A stretch of 64,000 nucleotides of DNA from Leucobacter soli (GCF_910593785.1 NZ_CAJVAP010000016.1:1-64000), one strand, 5' to 3'. Positions 54,171 through 63,338 are shown, counted from the stretch's first letter. Translations and numbers: made by a program. The notes: a model not told the origin generated them from the sequence alone.

Positions 54171-56495
54171 ATGTCCCCCAAGCCGCTCCGCGACGACTTC
54201 TCAGACGCGGACATCGAGGTCACGAAGCCGAAGACCTACGCAGCCGGAATCGGGGGCGTCTTCCACTCGATGGAGCCGGCGATCACGCAGATGGGACTCG
54301 CCCGCACCGCGAAACTCATGACGAAGATCAACCACAAGGGCGGCTTCGACTGCATGAGCTGCGCGTGGCCCGACCCCGACCACCGCAAGATCGCCGAGTT
54401 CTGCGAGAACGGCGGCAAGGCGGTCACCTGGGAGGCCACTCCGCTCAAGGTCGAGCGCTCCTTCTGGCAGGAGCACACGATCTCGTCGCTCGAGGACAAG
54501 ACCGAGTACTGGCTCGGCATGCAGGGCCGCCTCATCGAGCCGCTCCACAAGGCGAAGGGCTCCGACCGCTACGAGCCCATCGGCTGGGATCGCGCGTACC
54601 AGATCATCGCGGATCACCTCAACGCGCTCGATCATCCCGATGAGGCCGCGTTCTACACGAGCGGCCGCGCCTCGAACGAGGCCGCGTTCCTCTACCAGCT
54701 CCTGGCGCGCGTCCTCGGCACCAACAACCTCCCCGACTGCTCCAACATGTGCCACGAATCGACCGGCACGGCGATGAGCTACAGCGTCGGGATCGGCAAG
54801 TCCACCATCGCCTACAACGACTTCGCGAAGTCCGACCTCATCATCGTCATGGGGCAGAACCCGGGCACCAACCACCCCCGCATGCTGACGGCCCTGCAGG
54901 AGGCGAAGGAGAACGGCGCCAGGATCGTCGCGGTGAACCCGCTGCCCGAGGCCGGCCTCATCGGCTACAAGGATCCGCAGCGCGTGCGCGGCTACCTCGG
55001 CAAGCCGACGGAGATCGCCGACGACTTCCTGCAGATCCGCCTCGGAGGCGATATGGCGCTGCTGCAGGCCGTGTCGAAGCGCGTGCTCGAGGCCGAGCAG
55101 CGCGCTCCCGGCACGGTGCTCGACCGCGCCTTCATCGACGAGCACTGCGACGGCTTCGACTCGTTCGAAGCGCACATCCTGCAGCTCGACGAGCGCGAGG
55201 TCGAGCAGGCCACCGCCCTGAGCCGGGCCGAGATCGACGCGCTCGCCGACGCCTACATCGCAGCTGACCGCGTGATCATCTGCTGGGCGATGGGCATCAC
55301 GCAGCACCGCAAGTCCGTCGACACCATCAAGGAGATCATCAACCTGCTGCTGCTGCGCGGCAACATCGGCAAGCCGGGGGCCGGCGCCTCGCCGATCCGC
55401 GGCCACTCGAACGTGCAGGGCGACCGCACGATGGGCGTGTGGGAGCAGATGCCCGACTCGTTCCTCGACGCGCTCGGCGAGGAGTTCGGCTTCGAGCCCC
55501 CGCGCAGCCACGGCCTCGACGCCGTGCACGGGATCCGAGCCCTCGATCGAGGCGAGGTCAAGGTGTGGATGGGCCTCGGCGGCAACCTGCTCGGAGCCAT
55601 CTCCGACACCAACCTCGCGGAGTCGGCGATGCGGAAGACGAAGCTCAGCGTGCAGCTCTCCACGAAGCTGAACCGTTCGCACGTGATCACCGGCGAGGAG
55701 GCCCTGATCCTGCCCGTTCTCGGTCGCACCGAGGTCGACATGCAGGCCGCCGGGCCGCAGTACGTGACGGTCGAGGACTCGGTCTGCGCCGTTCACGCTT
55801 CGCACGGCCAGATCGAACCCATCGCGTCGACGGTGCGCTCCGAGACCGCCGTCGTCGCCGGCATCGCCCACGCGACGTTCGGGGACCGCCACGGCATCGA
55901 CTGGCTCGCCATGATCGACGACTACGACGTGATCCGGGATCACATCTCCCGCGTCGTGCCCGGCTGCGAGGACTACAACGCGAAGACCCGCCAGCGCGAC
56001 GGTTTCGTGCTCCCGAACGGCCCGCGCGACGAGCGCCGCTTCGACACCGAGACCGGCAAGGCTCGGATCACGACGAACGAGCTCGAGCCGGTGCACTGCC
56101 CGCCGGGACGCCTGATCCTGCAGACCATGCGTTCGCACGACCAGTTCAACACGACCATCTACAGCCTCAACGATCGCTACCGCGGCATCAAGAAGGGGCG
56201 CTACGTCGTCTTCGTGCACCCGGACGACCTCGCCGATCTCGGACTGGAGGACGGGCAGAGCGTCGATATCTTCAGCGAGTGGAAGGACGAGCCGGATCGG
56301 GTGCTGCGCGGGTTCCGCGCAGTGGCCTACCCGACCGCGCGCGGATGCGCCGCGGCCTACTTCCCGGAGGCGAACGTGCTCGTGCCGCTCGACAGCACCG
56401 CGCTGGAGAGCAACACGCCCGCGTCGAAGGCCGTGATCGTGCGGCTCGAGCCCGCGTCGGTCCCCGCCGGGGTCGGCCGCCCCGTCGTCGTCTGA
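54171..56495 (+). CDS. FdhF/YdeP family molybdopterin oxidoreductase
   Basis: This 774-residue molybdenum (Mo-bisMGD) oxidoreductase belongs to the YdeP branch. An N-terminal GGFDCMSCAWPDP (Cys61, Cys64) replaces the four-Cys Fe-S motif of true formate dehydrogenases. FYTSGRASNEAAFLYQLLARVLGTNNLPDCSNMCHESTG is the cofactor-binding block. RGHSNVQGDRTMGVWEQ, GLGGNLLGAISDT and the C-terminal MopB_CT domain (QTMRSHDQFNTTIYSLNDRYRGI) follow. The substrate is unproven in the family; in E. coli it has been linked to acid resistance. The ATG at 54171 has AAGGA upstream. No fdhD or mo-cofactor gene is in the window. Confidence 0.94.
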   Translation: MSPKPLRDDFSDADIEVTKPKTYAAGIGGVFHSMEPAITQMGLARTAKLMTKINHKGGFDCMSCAWPDPDHRKIAEFCENGGKAVTWEATPLKVERSFWQEHTISSLEDKTEYWLGMQGRLIEPLHKAKGSDRYEPIGWDRAYQIIADHLNALDHPDEAAFYTSGRASNEAAFLYQLLARVLGTNNLPDCSNMCHESTGTAMSYSVGIGKSTIAYNDFAKSDLIIVMGQNPGTNHPRMLTALQEAKENGARIVAVNPLPEAGLIGYKDPQRVRGYLGKPTEIADDFLQIRLGGDMALLQAVSKRVLEAEQRAPGTVLDRAFIDEHCDGFDSFEAHILQLDEREVEQATALSRAEIDALADAYIAADRVIICWAMGITQHRKSVDTIKEIINLLLLRGNIGKPGAGASPIRGHSNVQGDRTMGVWEQMPDSFLDALGEEFGFEPPRSHGLDAVHGIRALDRGEVKVWMGLGGNLLGAISDTNLAESAMRKTKLSVQLSTKLNRSHVITGEEALILPVLGRTEVDMQAAGPQYVTVEDSVCAVHASHGQIEPIASTVRSETAVVAGIAHATFGDRHGIDWLAMIDDYDVIRDHISRVVPGCEDYNAKTRQRDGFVLPNGPRDERRFDTETGKARITTNELEPVHCPPGRLILQTMRSHDQFNTTIYSLNDRYRGIKKGRYVVFVHPDDLADLGLEDGQSVDIFSEWKDEPDRVLRGFRAVAYPTARGCAAAYFPEANVLVPLDSTALESNTPASKAVIVRLEPASVPAGVGRPVVV

Positions 56496-56538
56496 CGGAC
56501 CCGCGCCCGGGCGGGGTGCGGGGCACGGGAGCCGGGCG

Positions 56539-57627
56539 CTACTTCGCGACCCGCTTGCTCGCGCTCGTCTTGCTCAGCTTCACGTAGCCGGACTTCGTCC
56601 CGGTGACCGCGACCGTGATCCTCTTGCCCGCGTACTTCTTCGCGACCGTGTACGTCGACTTCGTCGCCCCGGGGATCTTCACTCCGTTCGCGTACCACCG
56701 GTAGCTGCGCTTCACGCCGGCGGGCTTCCAGGTGCCCGGCTTCGCCGTGAGCTTCTTCCCGACCTTCGCGGTGCCCGAGATGCGAGGCTTCGGCGCGGAG
56801 AGCGTGCCCTTCGCGATCGTCTTCGCCGCGCTGACGGCCGTCGCTGATTTGAGCCCTTCGGCCGCACCGAGCACCCGTGCGCTCAGCTGCTTCCCGGCAT
56901 CCGCCGCGACCGGTGTGTAGCTCGCCCGGGTCGCCCCGGGGATCGCCACCCCGTTGCGCAGCCACTGGATCAGATAGCTGTACTCGACCGCGGCCCCGTC
57001 TTCCTCCGCCGGCAGCCAGGCGCCGGGAGCCACCGTGAGCCGCTTGCCGACCTTCGCGGCGCCGGAGACCTTCGGCGCGCCCGCCCCCATGCACGATTCG
57101 TTCCCGTACGCGCAATGGAAGAACCCGGTGCCGGTGCTCGCGCTGAAGACTCCTGGATCTCGAGGATCCGCGGAGAGTCGCGTGCCGGCGCCCGACAGCC
57201 ACAGCGTCTGCTGCTCGGCCTCCCAGTCGTTGACATGCGCGTAGTGCGTCCAGTCGACGCTCAGGGTGTAGTGGCCGTCGGCCGCTCCGGCGAACGACCA
57301 GCGCAGTCGCTTGGTCGCGGCGTCCCAGGCGAGATCCGCCTGGGGATCGACGACCCCGATCAGCGTGTGCACGAAGATCTCGTATCGGGTCACCTCGTCG
57401 TCTGCGCCGAAGTCGCCGAACTCGATCAGATTCCCCTCGATGTCGTACGGCGGCGCCGACTTCGCGGGGAACTGGATCACGCCCGAGATCGTCACGCTCT
57501 CGTCCGCCTGCGCCGGCAGAGCGGCGCCGAAGCAGGCGAGCCCGACGCTCGCGAGCAGCGCGAGCACCGTTCGGAGCCGGGTACGGCCTCGAGGAGTGGA
57601 GACGTGTGAACCGCGCGAATCCGGCAT
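56539..57627 (-). CDS. Secreted protein with two actinobacterial Ig-like repeats
   Basis: This 362-residue exported protein has a signal peptide after a basic N-terminus (RGRTRLRT, core, cleavage about AQA at 41). A beta-rich domain (43-175) of unknown type contains one pair of nearby cysteines (Cys172, Cys179). Two Ig-like repeats follow at about 185-270 and 280-362, with the pattern GxAKVGKxLTxxPGxW, then Y-x-W-x-x-NGxxIPGAT and the AGKxxxxxV end. Such repeats are common on actinobacterial cell-surface proteins. The C-terminus is Lys/Ser-rich and has no anchor. The ATG at 57627 has GGGGGAACG upstream. It is convergent with the FdhF/YdeP gene. Confidence 0.88.
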   Translation of the reverse strand: MPDSRGSHVSTPRGRTRLRTVLALLASVGLACFGAALPAQADESVTISGVIQFPAKSAPPYDIEGNLIEFGDFGADDEVTRYEIFVHTLIGVVDPQADLAWDAATKRLRWSFAGAADGHYTLSVDWTHYAHVNDWEAEQQTLWLSGAGTRLSADPRDPGVFSASTGTGFFHCAYGNESCMGAGAPKVSGAAKVGKRLTVAPGAWLPAEEDGAAVEYSYLIQWLRNGVAIPGATRASYTPVAADAGKQLSARVLGAAEGLKSATAVSAAKTIAKGTLSAPKPRISGTAKVGKKLTAKPGTWKPAGVKRSYRWYANGVKIPGATKSTYTVAKKYAGKRITVAVTGTKSGYVKLSKTSASKRVAK

Positions 57628-58035
57628 CTGCGTTCCCCCTCGAACACCGGCGCATCAGGGACCGATGCGCCGCGAGGGTTCCCCGATGAGCCCCCGGCTG
57701 TTCACACCCTACGACTGCCGAGCCCGCGCCGCAATGGTGCGGCGGGTCCAGGAGTCTCGGTGGGCCTCGACGCCACCCGGTGCGACCCGGGAGCGAACCG
57801 GGCGGGCCCGGCCCGGTTCGGCTCGACGCTGCGGGGCGCGGCCCGGCCTGTCCGCACCGACGCACGCACCCGTTCCTGACGAGTAGCCCCGTATGCGACG
57901 AGTGGCCCCCGTATGCGCCGTGCATACGGGGGCCACTCGTCAGCAAGCCGCTCACTCGTCGCAGCGAGTGCGCCGAACACCGGGGGTTCCAGGCTTACGG
58001 CCTCTCGCCCGGTCGGCTCAGTTCGCCCGGTCGAC
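57628..58035. other. 408-bp gene-free region with strong hairpins
   Basis: No gene is supported. The left part holds the promoter of the secreted protein. The right part holds a long hairpin (57897-57941) with a duplicated left arm, and a small hairpin CACTCG-tcgcag-CGAGTG (57953-57970). A TCGGCTCAGTTCGCCCGGTCGACTC-like stretch precedes the metallo-hydrolase stop. Confidence 0.6.
57897..57941. terminator. Long perfect hairpin with tandem copy of its left arm
   Basis: The arms 57897-57916 and 57922-57941 are perfectly complementary over 20 bp around a GCCGT loop. A 19-nt near-copy of the left arm (GACGAGTAGCCCCGTATGC) sits directly before it at 57878-57896. It lies downstream of the mscR-metallo-hydrolase operon, whose transcript reads toward it, so it can act as a terminator; the extra arm could also pair with the right arm. 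Confidence 0.65.
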
Positions 58036-58662
58036 TCAGTGGCCCCGATCGATCCATTCCTGGCGGTGGGGGGCCTCCTCGCCGATGGTCGTCGTCGGGC
58101 CGTGCCCGGTGTGGACGACCGTCTCGGCGGGCAGCGTCAGCAGCCGATCCGTGATCGACGCGATGATCGTCGGGAAGTCGCTGTACGAGCGACCGGTCGC
58201 TCCCGGCCCGCCCTGGAACAGGGTGTCGCCGCTGAACACCGCGCCGAGCGCCGGCGCGACGAAGCACGTCGAACCCGGCGAATGCCCCGGCGTGTGCACC
58301 GCGGTGAGCGTCGTCCCGGCCACCTCGAAGGCATCGCCGTCCGCGATCTCCGCGTCGGGGGCCGTGTCGTGGACCGCATCCCAGAGCATGCGGTCCGCCG
58401 GGTTGATGTAGACGGGCGCATTCAGTCGGGCCGCCGCATCCCGCGCCGCACTGATGTGGTCGTCGTGGCCGTGGGTGAGCAGGATCGCGAGCGTGCGACG
58501 ATCCCCCACCGCGGCGGCGACGGCCGTCGCGTCATGCGCCGGGTCGATGACGATCACCTCGGAATCATCGCCGACGATCCAGACGTTGTTGTCGAGATCC
58601 CACGTGCCGCCGTCGAGCGAGAACGTGCCGTGCGTGACCAGGTTCTCGATCCGCGCGCTCAC
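58036..58662 (-). CDS. Metallo-beta-lactamase-fold hydrolase linked to mscR
   Basis: This 208-residue glyoxalase II-like hydrolase has zinc ligands in THGHDDH, the HTPGHSPGS histidine, the SGDTLF aspartate and a late [11 protein letters not shown]. Its gene starts (GTG at 58662) inside the stop of the dehydrogenase gene (4-nt overlap), an arrangement seen in other actinobacteria, e.g. next to mycobacterial mscR. The probable role is hydrolysis of the S-formylmycothiol made by MscR, or of another mycothiol thioester; this is inference from context. It is strongly expected to be co-transcribed with mscR. Confidence 0.92.
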   Translation of the reverse strand: MSARIENLVTHGTFSLDGGTWDLDNNVWIVGDDSEVIVIDPAHDATAVAAAVGDRRTLAILLTHGHDDHISAARDAAARLNAPVYINPADRMLWDAVHDTAPDAEIADGDAFEVAGTTLTAVHTPGHSPGSTCFVAPALGAVFSGDTLFQGGPGATGRSYSDFPTIIASITDRLLTLPAETVVHTGHGPTTTIGEEAPHRQEWIDRGH

Positions 58663-59744
58663 AGGACGACCACCGAACGCAGGATGTTGCCGCCGGCCAT
58701 CTTGCCGAACGCCGCCTCTACGTCGCCCAGGCCGATCCGCTCGGTCACGAACCCGTCGAGATCCAACCGGCCAAGCTTGTACTGGTCGATGAGCATCTGG
58801 AAATCGCGGCTCGGCAGGCAGTCCCCGTACCAGGACGACTTCAGCGATCCGCCGCGTCCGAAGACGTCGAGCAGCGGCAGCTCGAGCTTCATGTCGGGGG
58901 TGGGCACGCCGACGAGCACCACACGGCCGGCCAGATCCCGCGCGTAGAACGCCTGCGTATAGGTCTCGGGGCGACCGACCGCGTCGATCACCACGTCGGC
59001 GCCGTTGCCGCCGGTCAGCTCCCGGATCGCCTCGACCGGATCCGTGCCGCGCGAGTTCACCGTGTGCGTCGCGCCGAAGCGCTTCGCCTGCTCCAGCTTC
59101 GCGTCGTCGATATCGACCGCCACGATCGTGGTCGCGCCGGCCAGCTGGGCGCCCGCGATCGCCGCCGTGCCCACACCTCCGCAGCCGATCACCGCGACCG
59201 ACTCGCCGCGCTTCACCTCGCCAGTGTTGATCGCCGCACCGATGCCGGCCATGATGCCGCAGCCGAGCAGGCCCACGGCCGCCGCGTCCGAATCCTCGTC
59301 GATCTTCGTGCACTGGCCGGCGGCGACGAGCGTCTTCTCCGCGAAGGACCCGATACCGAGCGCGGGCGAGAGCTCTGTGCCGTCCTCGAGCGTCATCTTC
59401 TGCGTCGCGTTGTGCGTCGCGAAGCAGTACTGGGGCTGGCCCTTGGCGCATGCGCGGCACTGCCCGCAGACCGCGCGCCAGTTCAGGATCACTCGATCCC
59501 CCACCGCGACCTCGGTCACGCCCTCGCCGACGACGGCGACCCGCGCCGTGGACTCGTGACCGAGCAGGAACGGGAACTCGTCGCTGATGCCGCCCTGCTG
59601 GTAGTGGTAGTCCGTATGGCACACGCCGCAGCTGAGGACGTCGACGACGACCTCGCCCGGCCCGGGCTCGGGCACGATGATCGTCTCGATCGTGGCGGGG
59701 GCGAACTTCTCTCGGACGACGACGCCCTGAACTCGATAGGCCAC
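58659..59744 (-). CDS. mscR: Mycothiol-dependent formaldehyde dehydrogenase (MscR)
   Basis: This 361-residue zinc alcohol dehydrogenase (class III-like) oxidises S-hydroxymethylmycothiol; the mycobacterial enzyme also reduces S-nitrosomycothiol. Catalytic zinc ligands are Cys39 ([12 protein letters not shown]) and the GHES His63; the structural zinc site has Cys93, 96, 99 and 107 ([15 protein letters not shown]). The Rossmann motif is [20 protein letters not shown]. Length and the N-terminal MxYRVQGVV-like start match mscR/adhE2 proteins. GTG 59744 has GAGAGGAG 8 nt upstream; the frame is open further upstream but without conservation. The 3' end overlaps the metallo-hydrolase (GTGA). Confidence 0.94.
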   Translation of the reverse strand: MAYRVQGVVVREKFAPATIETIIVPEPGPGEVVVDVLSCGVCHTDYHYQQGGISDEFPFLLGHESTARVAVVGEGVTEVAVGDRVILNWRAVCGQCRACAKGQPQYCFATHNATQKMTLEDGTELSPALGIGSFAEKTLVAAGQCTKIDEDSDAAAVGLLGCGIMAGIGAAINTGEVKRGESVAVIGCGGVGTAAIAGAQLAGATTIVAVDIDDAKLEQAKRFGATHTVNSRGTDPVEAIRELTGGNGADVVIDAVGRPETYTQAFYARDLAGRVVLVGVPTPDMKLELPLLDVFGRGGSLKSSWYGDCLPSRDFQMLIDQYKLGRLDLDGFVTERIGLGDVEAAFGKMAGGNILRSVVVL

Positions 59745-60008
59745 CTGTGGGCTCCTCTCAGACACCTGATTACGGTCGACGCGCGCGCGGGCGGGCGCCC
59801 GTGCACACTCCCTCCAGGCTATCGGTGTTCGGTAAATCAATCGAACGTCACGGTACAGAAATCGGGCTGCGCACCGCTCCGGATCCTTCTCGCGCGCTTT
59901 GCGACGCCGCATTACAGTCGCGATGACGAATTGCACTACCCGTCACATATAATCAATACGTATTCCTGGCATAAGCCAGTGTTTCATCTTCGGGGAGAAG
60001 GAACCTGC
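59745..60008. promoter_or_regulatory. Divergent control region: mscR and thioredoxin operons
   Basis: For the rightward operon, TATAAT (59948-59953) is a good -10 without a clear -35, and the palindrome AATACGTATT (59955-59964) spans the expected start site. CTGGC-ATAA-GCCAG (59966-59979) would form a small hairpin in the leader. For mscR, TTGATT and a TAG-type -10 are only weak candidates. I found no GGAAT-N18-GTT SigR promoter here. Confidence 0.5.
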
Positions 60009-60071
60009 ATGATCGAGCTTGACGCCCCACGCCGCAACACCGGCGCGGAGCCGATCGGCGCACGGCGATGA
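60009..60071 (+). CDS. Putative 20-residue leader peptide
   Basis: A very short frame, ATG (60009) to TGA (60069-60071), encodes MIELDAPRRNTGAEPIGARR. It has an excellent Shine-Dalgarno (AGAAGGA about 7 nt upstream), and its stop overlaps the thioredoxin start (ATGA), so ribosomes finishing it can reinitiate on the thioredoxin gene, which has no better site of its own. This looks like a translationally coupled leader; whether the peptide itself acts is unknown. It is basic, with no Cys or Trp run that would suggest classical attenuation. Confidence 0.55.
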   Translation: MIELDAPRRNTGAEPIGARR

Positions 60072-60499
60072 CTCCGACGCTCGCACTCGCGCTCATCGGC
60101 GCGCTCGTGGCGTTCGCCGCCCTGGCGGGGACCATCCTCGCGAATCGCACCGCCAGCGTCCGCGTGGAGGCCGCCGGCGAGCGGCTCGATCCCGAGGTGT
60201 TCGCGCCGCGGGACTTCGGCAGCAAGGGCACCGTGATCCAGTTCAGCACCGCCTACTGCACCCGGTGCCCGGGCACGGAGCGCATCATCACCGAATCCCT
60301 CGACGGCCGCCGCGGGGTCGAGTTCATCCACATCGACGTCACCGCGCGGCCGGAGCTCGCCTCGAGGTTCCGGCTGAATCAGACGCCGACGGTCCTGATC
60401 CTCGATCCTTCCGGCACCCCGCGCACCCGTCTGGCCGGGCCGCTCTCGCGGGAGACCCTGGCCTCGAGCATCGAGACGACGTTGGGAGCCCCGAGATGA
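60068..60499 (+). CDS. Membrane-anchored thioredoxin-family protein
   Basis: This 143-residue thioredoxin-fold protein has an uncleaved N-terminal transmembrane helix (about 4-25), so it is held at the membrane with the active site probably outside. The active site is Cys64-Thr-Arg-Cys67 in FSTAYCTRCPGTE, unlike the standard WCGPC. The cis-Pro is in NQTPTVLILD. EFIHIDVTARPELASRFRL supplies the thioredoxin core. It is coupled to a 20-residue leader (ATGA) and to DUF4395 (ATGA). A membrane-protein or lipoprotein thiol-disulfide exchange role is likely. Confidence 0.9.
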   Translation: MTPTLALALIGALVAFAALAGTILANRTASVRVEAAGERLDPEVFAPRDFGSKGTVIQFSTAYCTRCPGTERIITESLDGRRGVEFIHIDVTARPELASRFRLNQTPTVLILDPSGTPRTRLAGPLSRETLASSIETTLGAPR

Positions 60500-61044
60500 C
60501 CGAACCGCGAACCACCCAGACCTCCGATACGGCACCGGCTGGAACCGCGCCACCCGGAACCGTCGACCCGCGGCAGCCCCGCTTCGGAGCCGGCATCACC
60601 GCCGCGATCCTGCTGGTCGGCACCTTCCTCGCGCTCATCGGGACGTCGACGAACTCGACACTTGGATCGACCCCGATCTCCCTGCGCGTGCTGGATCCCG
60701 GCTTTCTCGTCCTCGCCATCGCCGCCGTGCTCTTCACCTGGTCCCTGGTGTCCGCCCGCACCCAACCGCTGACCGCGCTCTTCCGCCGAGCAGTCCGCCC
60801 CCGGCTCGCCGCACCTGACGAGTGGGAGGATGCCCGGCCGCCGCGGTTCGCGCAGGGCGTCGGGCTGTTCGTAGTCGGCGTCGGCCTGCTCCTGCACCTG
60901 GCCGGCGTCCCCTGGGCGCTCGTGGCGGCGGGCGCGGCCGCCTTCGTCGCAGCGTTCCTCAATGCGGCCTTCGGCTTCTGCCTGGGCTGCGAGATCTACC
61001 TGATCCTGGTGCGCATCGGGATCCTGCGCCCGACCCGGGCCTGA
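60496..61044 (+). CDS. DUF4395 membrane protein
   Basis: This 182-residue protein is of the actinobacterial DUF4395 family. After a Thr/Pro-rich N-terminus come about four transmembrane helices: GAGITAAILLVGTFLALIG, VLDPGFLVLAIAAVLFTW, then GVGLFVVGVGLLLHLAGVPWALVAAG and ending NAAFGFCLGCEIYLI. The last has the conserved CxxC (FCLGCE), usually found next to thioredoxin genes and thought to act in membrane thiol chemistry. The ATG overlaps the thioredoxin stop. Together with the upstream thioredoxin it is likely one redox unit. Confidence 0.92.
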   Translation: MTEPRTTQTSDTAPAGTAPPGTVDPRQPRFGAGITAAILLVGTFLALIGTSTNSTLGSTPISLRVLDPGFLVLAIAAVLFTWSLVSARTQPLTALFRRAVRPRLAAPDEWEDARPPRFAQGVGLFVVGVGLLLHLAGVPWALVAAGAAAFVAAFLNAAFGFCLGCEIYLILVRIGILRPTRA

Positions 61045-61089
61045 GCGGGAGCTGAGGCTCCGCCCCCGCACTCCGACCCGGCACGGCGG

Positions 61090-62931
61090 TCACCCGAGGA
61101 GTTCGGACAGCTCCAGCCAGCGATCCTCGAGTGCGGCGACCTCGTCCTCGAGCGCAGTGATCTTCACCATCTCGGCGTTCAGCAGCGCGTAGTCGGACTG
61201 GTCGAGCGCGGCAAGCCCGTCCCGCGCCTTCGCCGTGTCGCTCTGCAGTCGCTCCATCTTGCGCTCGACCGCGGCCAGCTCCTTCTCCGCGGCGCGCAGC
61301 TCCGCACCCGACAGCGCCGCCCTTGACAGTGCCGGCTCCGACAGCGCCGGCTGCGAGGCCCGGTGCGGCGCCGGAGACGCCGACGCCCGCCGCCCGCCAT
61401 CCGCCTTCACCCGATCCTGCGTCGCCCGCAGTTTCAGGTACTCGTCCACACCGCCGGGCAGGTGCCTGAGCCGCCGATCCAGGATCGCGTACTGCTGATC
61501 GGTCACCCGCTCGAGGAAGTACCGGTCGTGCGACACCACGATCAGCGTGCCGGGCCACGAGTCGAGCAGATCCTCGATCGCGGCGAGCATGTCGGTGTCG
61601 AGGTCGTTGGTGGGCTCGTCGAGGATCAGCACGTTCGGCTGATCCAGCAGGATCAGGAGCAGTTGCAGGCGTCGCTTCTGCCCGCCGGAAAGGTCCTTCA
61701 CCGGAGTCGAGAGCTGCGCGCTCGTGAACCCCATCCGCTCGAGCATCTGGCCCGGTGTGAGATCCTGCGCCTTCGATCCTGCACCGACTGTGAAGCTCGT
61801 GCGCAGCCGCCCGATGACGACGCGCACCGGGTCGTTCAGGTGCTCCTCGAGCTCGTCGAGCCGCTGCGTCAGCGTCGCGACCTTCACGGTCTTGCCGCGC
61901 TTCACGCTTCCGCTCGTCGGCTCCACCGTGCCGGCGATGAGCCCGAGCAGCGTCGACTTGCCGGCACCGTTCACGCCGAGGATGCCGGTGCGCTCGCCGG
62001 GCGCGAGCCGCCACTCGACATCGCGGAGGACCTCGCGCTCGCCGTATGCGACGCCGGCATCGAGCAGATTCACCACTTCCTTACCGAGCCGCGAGACCGC
62101 GAGCGACTTCAACTCGGTCGCGTTGCGGATCTCGGGCACGTCCTCGATCAGGACGTTCGCGGCGTCGATGCGGAACTTCGGCTTCGACGTGCGCGCCGGG
62201 GCCCCGCGGCGCAGCCAGGCGAGCTCCTTCCGGGCGAGATTCTGCCGCTTCTGCTCGATCGCGGCGGCCTGCCTGTCCCGCTCCACCCGCTGCAGGATGT
62301 ACGCCGCATACCCGCCCTCGAACGGTTCGACGATGCGGTCGTGCACCTCCCAGGTCGCAGTGCAGATCTCGTCGAGGAACCAGCGGTCGTGCGTCACGAC
62401 GAGGAGCGCCCCCTGGTTGGCGGGCCAGCGCCGCTTCAGATGCTCGGCGAGCCAGGCGATGGCCTCGACGTCGAGGTGGTTGGTCGGCTCGTCGAGCGCC
62501 AGCACGTCCCACTGCCCGGCGAGCAACCTCGCCAGCGCGACGCGGCGACGCTGGCCGCCGCTCAGCGACTCGACCTCGGCCTCCCAATCGAGATCGCCGG
62601 CCAGGCCCGCGATCACCTCGCGTACGCGGGCGTCGCCCGCCCATTCGTGCTCGGGCGCGTCTCCGACGATCGCACCGCCGACGGTCTCCCCCGGCTCGAA
62701 CCGGTCCTCCTGATCGAGCACGCCGATGGTGGTGCCGCTGCGCACCGTCACCTGCCCGCGATCCGGTTCACGCCGCCCGGCGAGCATGCCGAGCAGCGAC
62801 GACTTGCCGTCGCCGTTGCGGCCGACGATGCCGATCCGATCCCCTTCGGCGACGCCAAGGGTCACGGCGTCGAAGACGACCTTGGTCGGGACTTCGAGGT
62901 GCAGGGCTTCGGCCCCCAGGAGATGCGCCAT
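61090..62931 (-). CDS. ABC-F family ATPase (Uup-like)
   Basis: This 613-residue soluble twin-ATPase has no transmembrane segment. Two ABC domains have Walker A GRNGDGKSS and GVNGAGKST, signatures LSGGQRRRVALARLL and LSGGQKRRLQLLLIL, and Walker B LALDEPTNHLD and LILDEPTNDLD. The linker between them is Arg/Lys-rich (EQKRQNLARKELAWLRRG), and a C-terminal coiled coil (EKELAAVERKMERLQSDTAKARDGL) follows a Ser/Ala/Pro spacer. The coiled coil points to Uup, which acts on DNA or ribosome structures, rather than to an antibiotic-resistance ABC-F. It is convergent with the thioredoxin operon. Confidence 0.93.
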   Translation of the reverse strand: MAHLLGAEALHLEVPTKVVFDAVTLGVAEGDRIGIVGRNGDGKSSLLGMLAGRREPDRGQVTVRSGTTIGVLDQEDRFEPGETVGGAIVGDAPEHEWAGDARVREVIAGLAGDLDWEAEVESLSGGQRRRVALARLLAGQWDVLALDEPTNHLDVEAIAWLAEHLKRRWPANQGALLVVTHDRWFLDEICTATWEVHDRIVEPFEGGYAAYILQRVERDRQAAAIEQKRQNLARKELAWLRRGAPARTSKPKFRIDAANVLIEDVPEIRNATELKSLAVSRLGKEVVNLLDAGVAYGEREVLRDVEWRLAPGERTGILGVNGAGKSTLLGLIAGTVEPTSGSVKRGKTVKVATLTQRLDELEEHLNDPVRVVIGRLRTSFTVGAGSKAQDLTPGQMLERMGFTSAQLSTPVKDLSGGQKRRLQLLLILLDQPNVLILDEPTNDLDTDMLAAIEDLLDSWPGTLIVVSHDRYFLERVTDQQYAILDRRLRHLPGGVDEYLKLRATQDRVKADGGRRASASPAPHRASQPALSEPALSRAALSGAELRAAEKELAAVERKMERLQSDTAKARDGLAALDQSDYALLNAEMVKITALEDEVAALEDRWLELSELLG

Positions 62932-63143
62932 ATCCTCACGAGTCTACCGCGCTGCGACCCGTCGACTCGTCCCTGCCCGCACGCGGCCCGCCTCGGCCCC
63001 CGCAGCGCGCGCATGCACCGCCGAGTAGCCGCGTGAACCGGGTCCTTGCGGAAGATCGCACCCGACGGCGCCGGTCGCCCGGGCATGGTCGAGCGAACGG
63101 CCGGTCGGACGCCGCTCTGAGCGCTCGGCGACGTCCGCGCGCC

Positions 63144-63338
63144 TCAGACGCTGCAGCAGCTCCCGCCGCAGCACGCCCCGCCCGACTCCTGGTCGCCGAG
63201 CAGGTTCAGGATCTCCGCGCTCTCCGCGGATGCGGAACCGGCGGCGCCGAACCCGGCAAGAGCACCCTCGATGCCCGCATCGGGGTTCAGCTCGATTTCC
63301 GGCGCTTCACCGGCCGCAGCATGGGTCGTGTCACTCAT
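63144..63338 (-). CDS. Small Cys-rich-tailed protein, unknown function
   Basis: I do not recognise this 64-residue acidic protein. It is Ala/Glu/Gly-rich and ends in ACCGGSCCSV, four cysteines in two vicinal pairs within eight residues, a pattern suited to metal or copper binding or disulfide exchange. No signal peptide is present. The ATG at 63338 has GAGGAG about 6 nt upstream. It lies just downstream of a DsbA/FrnE-type gene on the same strand, 125 bp away, which hints at a redox connection. Confidence 0.7.
   Translation of the reverse strand: MSDTTHAAAGEAPEIELNPDAGIEGALAGFGAAGSASAESAEILNLLGDQESGGACCGGSCCSV

Noticed and set aside
54201-56219. 672-codon minus-strand frame opposite the FdhF/YdeP gene
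   Set aside because: Mirror frame of a well-supported molybdoenzyme; composition is Val/Ala/Asp/Arg-biased without domains.
59745-60008. SigR promoter for mscR or the thioredoxin operon
   Set aside because: ATTCC at 59962-59966 gives a minus-strand GGAAT, but the bases 18 bp further (59941-59943) are CGT, not AAC, so the GTT element is missing.
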